This document shows, piece by piece, positions 28,392 through 38,849 of a stretch of 64,000 nucleotides of DNA; position 1 is the first letter of the stretch; every line of letters begins with the position of its first letter. This DNA is from Thamnaconus septentrionalis (Eukaryota; Chordata; Actinopteri; Tetraodontiformes; Monacanthidae). The translations under genes were made by a program, and so were the position numbers. The notes below the pieces were generated by a model. The model was given only the letters and a program-made list of their open reading frames with translations, made no database searches and was not told the DNA's origin. The stretch is taken from positions 12,633,001 to 12,697,000 of the forward strand of contig CM020517.1 of the NCBI GenBank assembly GCA_009823395.1, read 5' to 3'.

Positions 28392-29532
28392 TGGTACAGG
28401 TTACCAAGAGCGCCGTGGGAGGAAAAACAAAAAAACAAACAACACAAACTCAATCTTGTCCACAATTCCCCTCGACCATCACCACCATCACCACTTCCAC
28501 CATCATCATCACCACCACAACCATCACTACCACCACAACCATCACTACCACCATAACCATCACCACCACCATCATCATCACCACCACCACCATCATCATC
28601 ACCACCACCACCACCACCACCATCACCACCACCACCATCACCATCATCATCACCACCACCACCACCATCACCACCACCACAACCATCACCACCACCACCA
28701 TCATCACCATCATCACCACCATCACCACCACCATCACCACCATCACCATCATCATCACCACCACCACCACCATCACCACCACCACAACCATCACCACCAC
28801 CACCATCATCACCACCACCACCACCATCATCACCACCATCACCACCACCACCATCATCACCACCACCACCATCATCACCACCACCACCATCATCACCACC
28901 ACCACCACCATCATCACCACCATCACCACCACCACCATCACCATCATCATCACCACCACCACCACCATCACCACCACCATCACCACCACCACCATCACCA
29001 TCACCACCACCACCATAACCACCACCACCATCATCACCACCACCATCATCACCACCACCACCACCATCACCACCACCACCACCATCACCACCACCACCAC
29101 CATCACCACCACCACCACCAGATTTAGCATCAGCTGCCTCAAAGTAAATTGTTGACGAGCACGAACGGACCGTCGCCAAGCAACAAGTCAGCCAAGCTTC
29201 TCCCCTGCGTGGCCGAGGTGTACGGCGGAGGATGGAGCTATATTCCCCCCTGACCGCTGATCCGACACCAGCAACAGCATCAGAAGAGACAGAATCCTGC
29301 GCTTTCAGCCGCGCTGACTGCCTCCGATTCCCCCACATCTCTTTCCATCACTCGCTCGCTCTGGCACGGATCAGCACATGCTGCACCCCCCACCTCCGAC
29401 ACCCACCCACCTCCATCCGACACTGAGCCTGCCACGTTACCTGGAAAACAAGATGACGCCGTGTGGAACTTTGTTCTTCCCCAGGCACTCCCAGCTGCCC
29501 CGTATCAGCTCCTTGTCCTTCTCCGACAGCAT
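27629..29532 (-). CDS. ngb: Neuroglobin
   Basis: Four coding exons on the minus strand give 157 aa: 29532-29441, 28296-28188, 28064-27945, 27781-27629. All junctions are GT-AG and in phase, and the intron positions are those expected for neuroglobin, including the extra E-helix intron. The heme ligands fall at the classic positions: distal His64 in [10 protein letters not shown] and proximal His96 in [10 protein letters not shown]. Two Cys (49 and 55) flank the CD loop, like the redox disulfide pair known in the human protein. The C-terminus reads [15 protein letters not shown]. Known role: hexacoordinate heme globin of neurons that binds O2, NO and CO and is linked to protection in hypoxia. 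The start used is the first in-frame ATG. Fish orthologues usually begin two residues earlier (see findings). Intron 1 is unusually repeat-rich. Confidence 0.97.
28335..28388. repeat. (CA)27 microsatellite in ngb intron 1
   Basis: An uninterrupted CA run. In the ngb transcript it is (GU)n ending about 38 nt before the exon 2 acceptor. Confidence 0.98.
28476..29120. repeat. 645-bp CAC/CAT trinucleotide-type tandem array in ngb intron 1
   Basis: Almost every triplet is CAC or CAT with rare variants (AAC, TAC, TTC). No frame on either strand contains a stop inside it, so it yields long poly-His, Thr/Ile, Gly/Asp and Val/Met frames. In the ngb sense strand it is GGTGGTGAT-like and strongly G-rich. 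Larger sub-blocks recur, for example a run with CATCACCATCATCATCACC at about 28636, 28742 and 28936, suggesting duplication of longer units. Confidence 0.98.
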
Positions 29533-29977
29533 CTCCGTCCTGCGAACACCGGTCAAGTTCTTCTGCCGGAGGGAGGATGGAGGGTGGGGTGAGGGGGCAG
29601 TAGAGGTGCGTGACACAAACTCCTCTGCAGGACAGCGAAGGACTCAGTTGGAGCGAAGACTGAGCATCGCTTGTGAGAGTCGGCAGGTCAGTCGAAACGT
29701 CCACTGGGAAGCAAAAACTCCTGCAAAAGGCAAAGCGGAGCAGCAGGTGAGGGATGATTTTTGCTCTGGATGCTTCAGTGCTTCGTTGTGTGCGTGGAGG
29801 AAACATTCTCTTACCTTCCTGAGGCCGAGTCTCCCTCTCTGAACTTCTTCTGGGCACGTGTGTGTGTTTGCGTGTACGCAGACAGGCACCCTGGTGCACT
29901 TGCTCCCTCTTTGGCCGGCCCACGGTGCAGTCAGGGAGACAAGTTGTGCCACACTCTTATCTGTCACACTGGCTGCT

Positions 29978-29998
29978 ATCTCTCTCTCTCTCTCCCTC

Positions 29999-30046
<48 letters not shown>

Positions 30047-30190
30047 CCGTCTTCACGCTTGCCTCTTGATGTGATTTCTCTCCAGCACCGGGGATATTAC
30101 TCGCACCACTGAAGGAGAAAAAGAGGGATCTCTCTCTCTCTTCCCCTCTCTCTTTCTCTCTGTCTCTCTCTCACCCTCTCTCTCTCTCTC
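29978..30190. repeat. (CT)n polypyrimidine tracts
   Basis: Two CT-dominated runs (29978-30043 and 30128-30190) upstream of ngb, separated by about 85 bp of ordinary sequence. Confidence 0.95.
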
Positions 30191-30762
30191 GCTGCTGCTC
30201 GGCCACAGCTCCTCCTGCAGGTGAGCGGTGGAGTGAAAATCCAGGCGAGTAAACTGCACTTAACATGAAATGCCTGCTCTCCGCACCTTTTGCTTTGTAA
30301 TCAGGAGGGAATTCTGATCGGACGGGTCGCGAGCGCTTGAGCGTTTGTCGCTTTGCAGTTGTCAATTTCTTGCCGGGAAGTAAACAAAGCAGCGCCCTGG
30401 CAGGCGGTGAGCCCGTCAGTCAGACTACAAGTGGAGGTTCATCGAAGGTGAAGGTCAATCTAGTCTAAATGTGGAGGAAATTACAGTTTGGGCAGAGATG
30501 TATATCCCAGGGAGGAGACAGAGTTCGCAGGGCAGACATAACAGAGGGCTGGCAGATGGAGAGGTGGACTGGTATGTATAGGAGCGGGTGGATGGGAAGG
30601 TGGGGATTAGAGGGCAGGGATGATCGGAGGATAGTTGGCCGGTGCGCGAGAGGTCACTGGCAGATGGGGTGATGTCGACATATGGAAAATCACAGGAGAA
30701 CACGTGACGGCAGGATTTGAATCTTGCGTCATTTTGTTTCTGGATGAGTTGTTGCTCAAGGC

Positions 30763-30829
30763 GAAGAAGAAAGAAGAAGAAGAAGAAGAAGAAGAAGAAG
30801 AAGAAGAAGAAGAAGAAGAAGAAGAAGAC
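30763..30829. repeat. (GAA)n microsatellite
   Basis: About 22 GAA/AAG triplets, a pure purine tract that encodes a spurious poly-Glu frame. Confidence 0.97.
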
Positions 30830-32551
30830 TTGTCTTCTATCACATCTTTCTCAATCTTGGTGTCAAAATCTCTGTAAAAATTAAATGACTAAATTCCAGG
30901 CTCTCGTCAGGCTAAAAGGAGACGTGTTTGTTCTCTTTCCCAGCTTCTGCAAACAGCCGAAGACTACAGACATGTTTTTTCACTTCTTCCTCTTCTTTTT
31001 TCTCTCCCTTTGTAGGCTGATTCACAGGATGCCGCTTCCGGAATCTGAAATTATCTAACAGCTTCAGAGAGATGGCTTTGGTTTTCCAGCCGGCGTGCCG
31101 TGGGGGGGATCAGAGGTTCACAGCACTCTCCGGAGGGGCAAGAGGTAGAAACGGAGAGGGATACACGGTTCCCATGACAACCCTGACAGGATGGAGACCT
31201 TGAAGCGCTGTCATGTGATGTTTGAGATCTCAACAAGGGAACTCGTGTCATTATTTATAACATCTATAGATCCTGGGCCAGCAATCCGAGCCCTCAGGCT
31301 CAGATTCGCTTCACCGTAATGACTGCCGTTTGCACGGAGCTAAATGATAAAACAACACTTCAAAAAAATTAGAAATAACACTTTATACACATAATGTGTT
31401 CTACTGATATCCTGCTGTGAACCTGCATAACAATAATGACTGCAGACGTACTTGGATGTTGCTGTGTGGCTTCTATGTAAAAATGAAAAACTCCCCGGCA
31501 GTCAGCTGTATAAGCATAAGTGGAGGTTGTGTTCAGGCGTTCTGATGTGGGTCCCCAGTCACAGGGCAGACCACTGAAGCCCTCTCAGCTCTCTGTTTGC
31601 TTAGCTGGCTGTGTGGCCGCAGCAACAACCGGGAACTTCAACCTCACTATCTATGAAAGGCTCATGTCAGACGTTGGGCGACCTTATGAGACCTGCTTAA
31701 TCACTTAATTACACACTGGAGCATGTACATGTGTATTTTGAGAAAGCACAACACGGAGCATTGAATGAAGTATTCCTTCGGCAACACGGTGTGGGAGTAC
31801 GTGTCTTTTAATATCCGCAAGCGCTTTGTTTGACAGTAAGCAAAACACAAATTGATGTTCAGGACACAGCAGTGGTGCATGGTGTATTTTGGAAGGGTTT
31901 GTTCTAGTAGCCACCAAATGACAGTGTTCCTATTCCAAGTCCAAAAAAGCCAAAGCAATTTTTCATTTTTTTTTCTACGCTTGCAGAACATTTCTCCACA
32001 TGTTGAGCTCAACATTGTGCATTAATTGCTATTAAACAAAAGTCACATAAAGCTACATTTAAACGTGCAATCCCTTTTCAGATCGTTTAATTACAATATT
32101 TACACCTTCCATGAACCACTTCCTGAGGATATTTCTCCTTGACATGAATCAGAATTTGAGGACAGTCTCTCGTTCGTGTTGCCTGTAATTGATCGTGGCG
32201 TCTCTTCCTCCCTGGACTCCACGCTCGTCGCTTTCCCATCTTCAATTTTCTCCCAGTCGTCCACATTTTCCTCCCTAAATCAGACATTTTGGGTTAGGAA
32301 ATGGCTATATTGTAATTACAACGAGCACTGACTTGGCAACGGTGTTTGTCTTTCTACAGCCGAGACTGCACGGCAAACTCTGGAAAATTATGTAATGCAA
32401 CATGAGCCGACCACATGAAGTCCTTGGCTTCCCCGAGCAGCCGCGCTATTCATACGTTTCCCGGATGCAGCGGTATTACATCGTGGATGATTGAACACAA
32501 CTAAAAATTCTGGATGCATACCTGCTATGAATATCTCCCTCGTCTGCATCC

Positions 32552-33665
32552 TCAAGACGATGATCCTTTGGCCGCCTCCCCCTTTTCCTCCACAAACTGC
32601 TCTTCCAAACCAGCCTTGTTCAGCTTGTTCCTGTACGTCTGCGCCGCCTGAGCCTTTGCGCTGGTCTGCCGGCAAAATATGAAAAAAAGTTATCCTGCCT
32701 CTGCCAATGTGATATAAACTACAGAGCATTTTTTTTCCTTTTCTGTCAATTACCTGCGTCACCTGCTCAAACAAATAGGGGCGTTCACCAACTCTCGACT
32801 TCATATCCCTTAATTCCCTCCTGTATTCTCTCATCCTTTGTTGGTCCGCGGCCCTTCACGTGAGAAAGAAGATTACAGTTTATAGCTGCTGCGGCCGAAC
32901 ATTTGCGGTGGTTATGATGTGACATGAGAAGGCTGCGAAATTCAGGGGCGAGCGGCCCCAGTTGGCCCGGCCCTGACCAATGCTGCTGCAGTTTTTCATT
33001 ATGCACTTCTTTCAAGCTGTTGTGAGGATCCAGCAGCCTCGCATGCAGTGCGACGGACCTCCTCATGGCCTCAGACCTCATCTGGTGCATCCTCAACCAG
33101 TCCTCGCTCTCATGACTCTTGCTGTGCCTCATCTCCATTGACTTTCTGTGAAGTTTGGAACAATTAAATACACTTTTGCAAATAGCGGGAGAGAAAGAGA
33201 GAGGGAGACTAGGGAGAGAGAAAGAGAGAGGGAGGGGAGAGAGAGTGAGAAGTTCCAAAACACTTGGTCACCTGATGGCCGTGCAGCGCTTGCGGGCAGA
33301 ATCAGTGATGTACACAGGGAGCGTGTCTGTGGACAGTGATGTTAAGGCACCAAGTGACTTGCTTCTGGAAAGGCTGCTCATTTGAGGCGACTGTAAAACA
33401 GCAGCAGGGGGAAAAAGCATGTTTGCTCAATAACTGCGCGATTAATTTAAAAGAAAAACAAGAAGAGGAATCACAGAGAGAGTAAAACTTTCAGGGTGCA
33501 GCAGTCAGTGTTGCATGTAATGTATACATCACAGTACCAGCTGATGCAAGCCAGATGTAAGGGCTTTTTATGGACATGCCAAATCTGTGCTGTGTTGGAC
33601 GAGGAGGTTTTCTGTCTGGATGATTTAGAATGACAGAAGTAGTTATGGATTTCATAGATTTCATC

Positions 33666-33730
<65 letters not shown>

Positions 33731-36700
33731 ATTATTTGTTCAGCAAAAATTTCTTTCTTTTTTTTTTCAAAATACAATTCTGTCATTATATTTTTTCCAG
33801 TCTAGATATTTTTGAAGTAATACAGGAAGCAATTTCACAATCACAGGTTAGTGCAGATCTCAGCCATTGTTATCTCACCGCTGTTGAATTTATTTCTAAC
33901 CTGCAGAACCCTCTTTTGTATCTTTCGTATAACGGTCCGGTATTTTTGTGAGAACTGTGTAGAGGCCGTGATGCTTAAGCAAAGGGAGATTGGCAAAATA
34001 AAGAGGCAGCTGTCTGGGTTAAATGGGACGTCATTGAAACTTGATGAAAGCCGTGGTCAAGAATTTGGAGAATATGGCATGTCAGAAAAGGAATATTCCG
34101 TCTTTAAAGGGCCTCGTGTTCAGATTTTAAATACCCCTCAGTTCCACATCTGAGGGGGCAGTCACATGAGAACGAAACCCATCGAATAAATCCTCTATCA
34201 TCAAACAAATTAGTCGGCTTGAGAAAGTAACATGTGACAGTCAAAGGCCTTCATTGCACTTTATGAGGTGCTAAAGGACCACAGCATATATTGCAGAGTG
34301 CACGAAACTCCACCAAAATAAAAACTTTCGAGTAAACATCTGTTTTTATTAAATCTGTTTTCATAGATTAGTTGCAGTTTCACTGATGTGGGCTTTTTAA
34401 AATGAGCAAGGATCTAGATAATCAGCACTGTTTGTCATCTGAAACATTATAGGCTTTAGGGACTAGTTAGTGGTTCGCTACCTCCTTCGAAAAAAAAAAA
34501 GAAGTGAAGTGGTGGGTGGATGTGCTTCGAACCATCCATCAAGCAACAAAGTCAGCGAAAACTCTGGCCTGAAGCCATCTGGTGCTTTGGAGTCGTGCAC
34601 ATCTTCAGTTTATTTACCTCTACTCCAGACTCCAGCACTTCAAAACAACTATTGATTCATTTATGTAAAATAATAGTATTACCAATAGTACCAGTAATAG
34701 AAATAAATTATTTCTGGAAAAGTTAGACATAACTGTAGCTGTAAAACTGAATTAGGCTGTAGAATAAAAGCACCAGATTCGAACTATTTCTGTTGCCTGG
34801 AGCAATAATTGAACCTGGGTTACCCATAACACAACGCGAAGCTGTAATACAGTGCATTCTATAGCTATACAATCCTATTGATTGGGGCCTGCAGAGATGT
34901 ATAAGTACTTCAGTGTTCAGCGTTTAGAAGTTTTCAAGTACTGCTGAAAAATGAAACAAACTAGAAAATGTTTTAAGAGAAGTTCACTCACCAAGAGTAA
35001 TTATCAAACCCACACTCTCCCATATGACAGTCAGTGGTTTAACCCACTGAACTATCCATCCCAACCCTCAATGATGCATAAATAGGAAAAAAAAATCTCA
35101 ACCACTTGCCTTAACCAGGAATTGAACCCAGGTCTTCTGCACCACAAGCAGCAGGTCAACACAATGAGCTATCCTGTCTGCTGCACAGCAGAGGGTATAC
35201 AAGTACACAAGTATCCTTATATGGAAACACATCAGCTTTTTTTTTTTTAAGTAAGGTTCTGTTGCCTGGAGCATAAGTAACCCTATTTGTACATTGAGCT
35301 TCCAGGTCAGCTCTTTGTTTATAAACACTACTATAAACTGTTTCATTATATCAGTGGTTCTCAAACTTTCTCTGTCACGCCCCACCTTGGAGGAAGAAAA
35401 TTGTTCATGCTAGAAGCCCCAAATTTGACGTGGCTGTGTCTTGTAGGATCCCGATGAACCTGCAAGTGGTCCCATGTCTACACGACAAAGTTGACTTTTG
35501 ACCCCATAGACTTGCTTGAACAATAAGGCTGGAATTAGGGTTGGTCCCAGGGGTTCCTCATGGGCTAGAACGACAAAGTTGACTGTGTCTTGATCCCATG
35601 AACTTGCTTGGCATGTCTTAGGACAAAGTTGACTTTTGACCCCATAGAGGCTAGGGTTAGCAATAAGGCTGGAATTAGGGTTAGGGTTAGGGTTACTGCT
35701 GGAATTAGGGTTAGGGTTTCGGGGTTCCTCATGGCCTAGAAGCCCCAAATTTGACGTGGCTGTGTCTTGAGGGATCCCGATGAACCTGCAAGTGGCCCCA
35801 TGTCTCTAGGACAAAGTTGACTTTTGACCCCATAGACTTGCATGGCATTAGGGCAGTGGTTCTCAAACTTTCTCTGTCATGCACGCCCCACCTTGGAGGA
35901 AGAATCTTTTTTTTCGCTCACGCATTAGAAAGAAAATAGACCAGACGCCGAAATAATCGCTGCATGAGCCGGCCACGGAGCTGTACCCCGCTTCAAGTCT
36001 GGAGCGAACGACTCCATCGTTCCGCAGCTACTCTCGCAACGATTCTACAGCCAAAAATTGCCCAACAACAAAGAACACTGGCCACGGCCGCACTCCTGAA
36101 TTCTTCTTTTCATCCCTGTCAAATATTTGTCCATCCTGTGTACCTGAGCAGCATTTTTCTTAGCTACAACCTACTGAACACTTTTTGTTAATTGTTCCAC
36201 CGTGGAAAAAATTCCGCCGTGAAAACATTAGTTCCCCCGGGCGCCCCATCTCCCTCCCGCCTGGTGTTTCGCGCCACCCACTTTGAGAAACACTGCATTG
36301 TATCATAAGTCTAGCTTATATGTTATACATGCCAATATAATTAGATTTTCTTTATTTCATCTTCAAATAATCTTCAGTTATTCATAACTTATGAGAACTT
36401 TAGTTGACGACTATCTTGTTTTGGTTATTTATTTGTCCTTTATTTTATTTGTGTGTGTGTGTGTGTGTGAGTTTAGCTGTCTTAAGTTTGTCAGTGTATG
36501 TTTGTATCAGGTGAAGCACTGAGGTCTTTATAGCTCTTCACTAATCAGCACTGGAGACAGCCTTGTGGAGAGCAACGTGACTCCCAATGCAGAGATCACA
36601 GGTTCAAATCCCGGTGCAGACCAGAGGTACAACACTTGTCTCTGTGTGTGTGCGTGTCTAAACCAAAAACAACCAAACTCAAAACAAAACTAAAACCAAC

Positions 36701-38263
36701 AAAACTTGCGTTGCGTCCGTCGAATTTCTGAGCATTTCAATCTTCGATGAAATTTTCCCAGGAATTCAGCGCGATTTTCCACCAGCCCTCCGACACACAT
36801 TTCTGGTCATGTGACCCCTTGCAAAAAATAATTGCGATAATTATGTACTGATATCCCTCCACAGTGATCACAAAGCTGGGCAGGTTAGCTCAGTGGGTTA
36901 GACCGCTAAATCTGAGACCAGGATTCAAATCTATCATATCATAAAATGAGTATAAGATCACAACTTGATACACACACACACACACACACATATGTACATA
37001 TCAGGGCTGTAAGGTCTACCTGTGATGTTTCAGCACTCGTCCTCCTACGCCTTGCAGGGAGAGCTGACGTCCTCAGACAGAAGGGCTGGCATTTTATCAC
37101 ATCTTTTCTCTGTGTTTTTGTCAGGTTCTCCGTCTGCAGCTCCTTATGCAGTCTGCTGAAATCAGGGACCTGATGGATGATTTGCGGCTGAAAGCTGGGG
37201 CTGTCATATAGGAATCGCAACTTCGCTTTCTTGGTTTGCTCTGCAGAGCGACGTTTGTGACTGTTCGATGGGGCAGTGCTTTCATGCCGTGCCGCTGTCA
37301 CTGTTGGGCATGAGGTTAAGTCATGATCAAGTACCTTATACTATGTTGAAAGTTGGCATTATATTGTTTGGAAAACAAAAGATAAAGTTCTGTTCAAAAG
37401 TTTCTCCTCCTTGTATTTTTACATTTAACTTCAAATCCACTAAGCATCAGTCAGTCAGGTTCAGTCAGAGAAAGACACCCACCTTTCACTTCTTTCACCT
37501 CTTTGTGAGGTGACATGTCACTTTCATGGTCAAGTGAGACTTGCTTCAACAACACCACCAGCTTCTCCCTTTTCTCCTTCTCCCTCTCCTGGAAGCTGAA
37601 AGGTTTCTGGATGGAGAGCAGGAATTCCTTCCTCTCTTCGTGGCCCTGCTTCCTATCCATCTCCTTCAGCTCCATCATCTGCTCAAAGAGGGGCTGAGTG
37701 ACATGGCTGGGAACTGGGAGAGCACAGAACTTCCTCTGACATTCAGCCTCATCCTCCTCCTCTCTTTTCATTTGTGTCGTTTTGGGTGAATCTATTCGCA
37801 CACAGTGCTGAGACTCTGTCAAAGCTTTAACTGCACAGCGCTTCTGGTGTTCTGAGGATGTCTTTGCTGGAAAAGATGAGCTGAAACTCAACTCTGGCAG
37901 TTTGTGTGAGGAGTCAATGTCCTGGGTTAGAGAAGGTTTAAAGGTGGAGCTCCTCATTACCTCATTTCTGGAAAAAAGTGAAAGTCTTAAAGAACACAGA
38001 ACTCAATACATTCCAATTAATTAAGTTATTCGTATGAATTTGTAGAAAAAATACCTGGCATGGTCACTGTGTTGGGTGGTATCGCTGAACACTTTGTGTT
38101 TTGACAGGAGAGCATCCTGATGAATCCTCTTCTCAAGATTTTTTCTGTGTTGCCTCTTTGTCTCCTGCAGCTGCTTCCTGAAGGCTCTTAAGGACTTCAG
38201 CTGCTGCTGAAAAATCAACTGTGATCTGAGTTCACCCTCCAGCAACATCTCCAGGTTGGACAT
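32552..38263 (-). CDS. fam161b: FAM161B, FAM161 (UPF0564) family ciliary/centrosomal protein
   Basis: Seven coding exons give 491 aa in phase: 38263-38055, 37967-37483, 37300-37020, 33390-33272, 33145-32978, 32853-32754, 32665-32552. Family-typical stretches are clear: EAECQRKFCALPVPSHV and KEFLLSIQKPFSFQEREKEK in exon 2; FQPQIIHQVPDFSRLHKELQ and KCQPFCLRTSALP in exon 3; LPVYITDSARKRCTAIR in exon 4; EYRRELRDMKSRVGERPYLF in exon 6; NKAGLEEQFVEEKG at the end. The N-terminus is Lys/Gln-rich and likely coiled coil. Human FAM161B is about 647 aa and has a longer N-terminal region, which I could not find here. An upstream non-coding exon is likely: an AG acceptor lies at about 38280 and a donor at 38849. 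Family knowledge: FAM161 proteins bind microtubules and locate to basal bodies and centrioles. The gene is head-to-head with coq6. Confidence 0.93.
33187..33245. repeat. (GA)n-rich tract in fam161b
   Basis: A GAGA-rich purine run in the 126-bp intron between coding exons 4 and 5. In the transcript it is pyrimidine-rich and ends about 40 nt before the exon 5 acceptor. Confidence 0.85.
33666..33730. repeat. (GATA)n microsatellite
   Basis: About 16 GATA units in fam161b intron 3. Confidence 0.97.
34796..34872 (-). repeat. tRNA-like/SINE head 1 (degenerate)
   Basis: On the minus strand there is a B-box-like GGTTCAATTATT preceded by an A-box-like TAGCTATAGAATG. No full cloverleaf is apparent. 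It is probably a decayed tRNA-derived SINE. Confidence 0.35.
34990..35062 (-). repeat. tRNA-like/SINE head 2
   Basis: The minus strand begins GGGATGGATAGTTCAGTGGG (A box TAGTTCAGTGG) and carries GTGGGTTTGATAATTAC (B box-like) about 30 nt later, over about 72 nt. The 5' and 3' ends do not pair as an acceptor stem, so I call it a tRNA-derived SINE head or pseudogene. Confidence 0.5.
35098..35182 (-). repeat. tRNA-like/SINE head 3
   Basis: On the minus strand TAGCTCATTGTG (A box-like) is followed by ACCTGGGTTCAATTCCTGG (good B box). An intact acceptor stem is not evident. Confidence 0.5.
35352..36295. mobile_element. hAT non-autonomous transposon with nested TTAGGG-bearing repeat (intron copy 2)
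   Basis: The left terminus CAGTGGTTCTCAAACTTTCT begins at 35352 and the right terminus CTTTGAGAAACACTG ends at 36295. Flanking octamers CATTATAT (35344-35351) and CATTGTAT (36296-36303) differ at one base, as expected for an old 8-bp hAT target duplication. A second copy of the left terminus begins at 35854. Between the two left ends lie about two degenerate units of the roughly 197-bp TTAGGG-bearing repeat. It lies in fam161b intron 3 and has no transposase frame. Confidence 0.8.
36560..36630 (+). repeat. tRNA-like/SINE head 4
   Basis: The + strand contains ATCACAGGTTCAAATCCCGG, a strong B box (GGTTCAAATCC). The expected A-box region is weaker. Probably tRNA-derived. Confidence 0.4.
36878..36940 (+). 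repeat. tRNA-like/SINE head 5
   Basis: The + strand has GGTTAGCTCAGTGGGTTAGA (excellent A box and D-loop wording) followed by CCAGGATTCAAATC (B box-like). The sequence then becomes A/T rich, so no acceptor stem closes it. Best read as a truncated SINE head. Confidence 0.5.
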
Positions 38264-38675
38264 ATTTAATAAACTTGTGCACCTGACAGAAAAAGTTGGA
38301 GAAGGAGAGTGATATGAGTTATTTTCCCTTAAGCATCTTTTTTGTACAAATTATTGTTAAGAAAGTAGACACTTAAAATGTGTTATTGCTGAAAAGATTT
38401 GCCAAACATTTTCCATATTTAAACAAAAATAAGTGTCTTTTTAAAAATAAATGAATAAATTGAATAGGGAGTTTATCTTATTTTTAACTTAAAAATTATA
38501 CTTCGTGTTTCCAGCTCTTTGTTTGTGTTGTTGTGTTGTTTTTTTTTTTTTTTTTTTTTTAGAAAAAAAAATCTTGTTAAGATTTAATAATTATAACTGT
38601 TGTTATAAGTACGTTTTACCCAGAACTAATCAAGCATCTCAAGTCAGGCGACAGTTTTGCTCCAGTCTGCGTCAG

Positions 38676-38689
38676 GTTACCTTGACAAC
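38676..38689. promoter_or_regulatory. RFX X-box-like motif near the fam161b promoter
   Basis: GTTACCTTGACAAC fits the X-box pattern (GTNRCC, 2-bp spacer, RGYAAC-like). It lies in the inferred first intron of fam161b, about 170 bp from the proposed exon 1 donor and 413 bp upstream of the ATG. RFX factors drive ciliary genes and FAM161 proteins are ciliary. That link is inference. Confidence 0.45.
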
Positions 38690-38849
38690 CGCACCTCTGC
38701 AAACTCAAAAGCCAGAAGCTAATGCCGATTCAGGAATTTATTTTATATTTATTTATTTATTTTCAAACGCAACTCTACTATCTTTCTCTCTTCAGCTAAA
38801 TGGCCACCCTATTTAATTATATGGTTTTAATGCAAAGTAATACACCGAC

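Larger units (their letters stand above)
29533..32551. other. ngb 5' flank and fam161b 3' flank, simple-sequence rich
   Basis: No exon was recognised. The ngb promoter and 5' UTR should lie at the left. CT/GA tracts (29978-30043, 30128-30190) and a GAA tract (30763-30829) are prominent. GGATGG-rich sequence lies around 30540-30640. A weak ATTAAA on the minus strand (32086-32091) could serve fam161b. Confidence 0.6.

Noticed and set aside
28193..29338. 381-codon minus-strand open frame, the longest in the window
   Set aside because: It is produced by the stop-free CAC/CAT repeat and crosses ngb exon 2 in the wrong frame. Poly-His and Val/Met frames in the same span have the same cause.
33148..33385. 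Frames rich in Arg/Glu over the GA tract
   Set aside because: They are shadow frames over fam161b exons and a purine repeat on the opposite strand.
36878..36940. A functional tRNA gene
   Set aside because: The A and B boxes are good, but no acceptor stem closes and the 3' part is A/T rich. A SINE or pseudogene is more likely.
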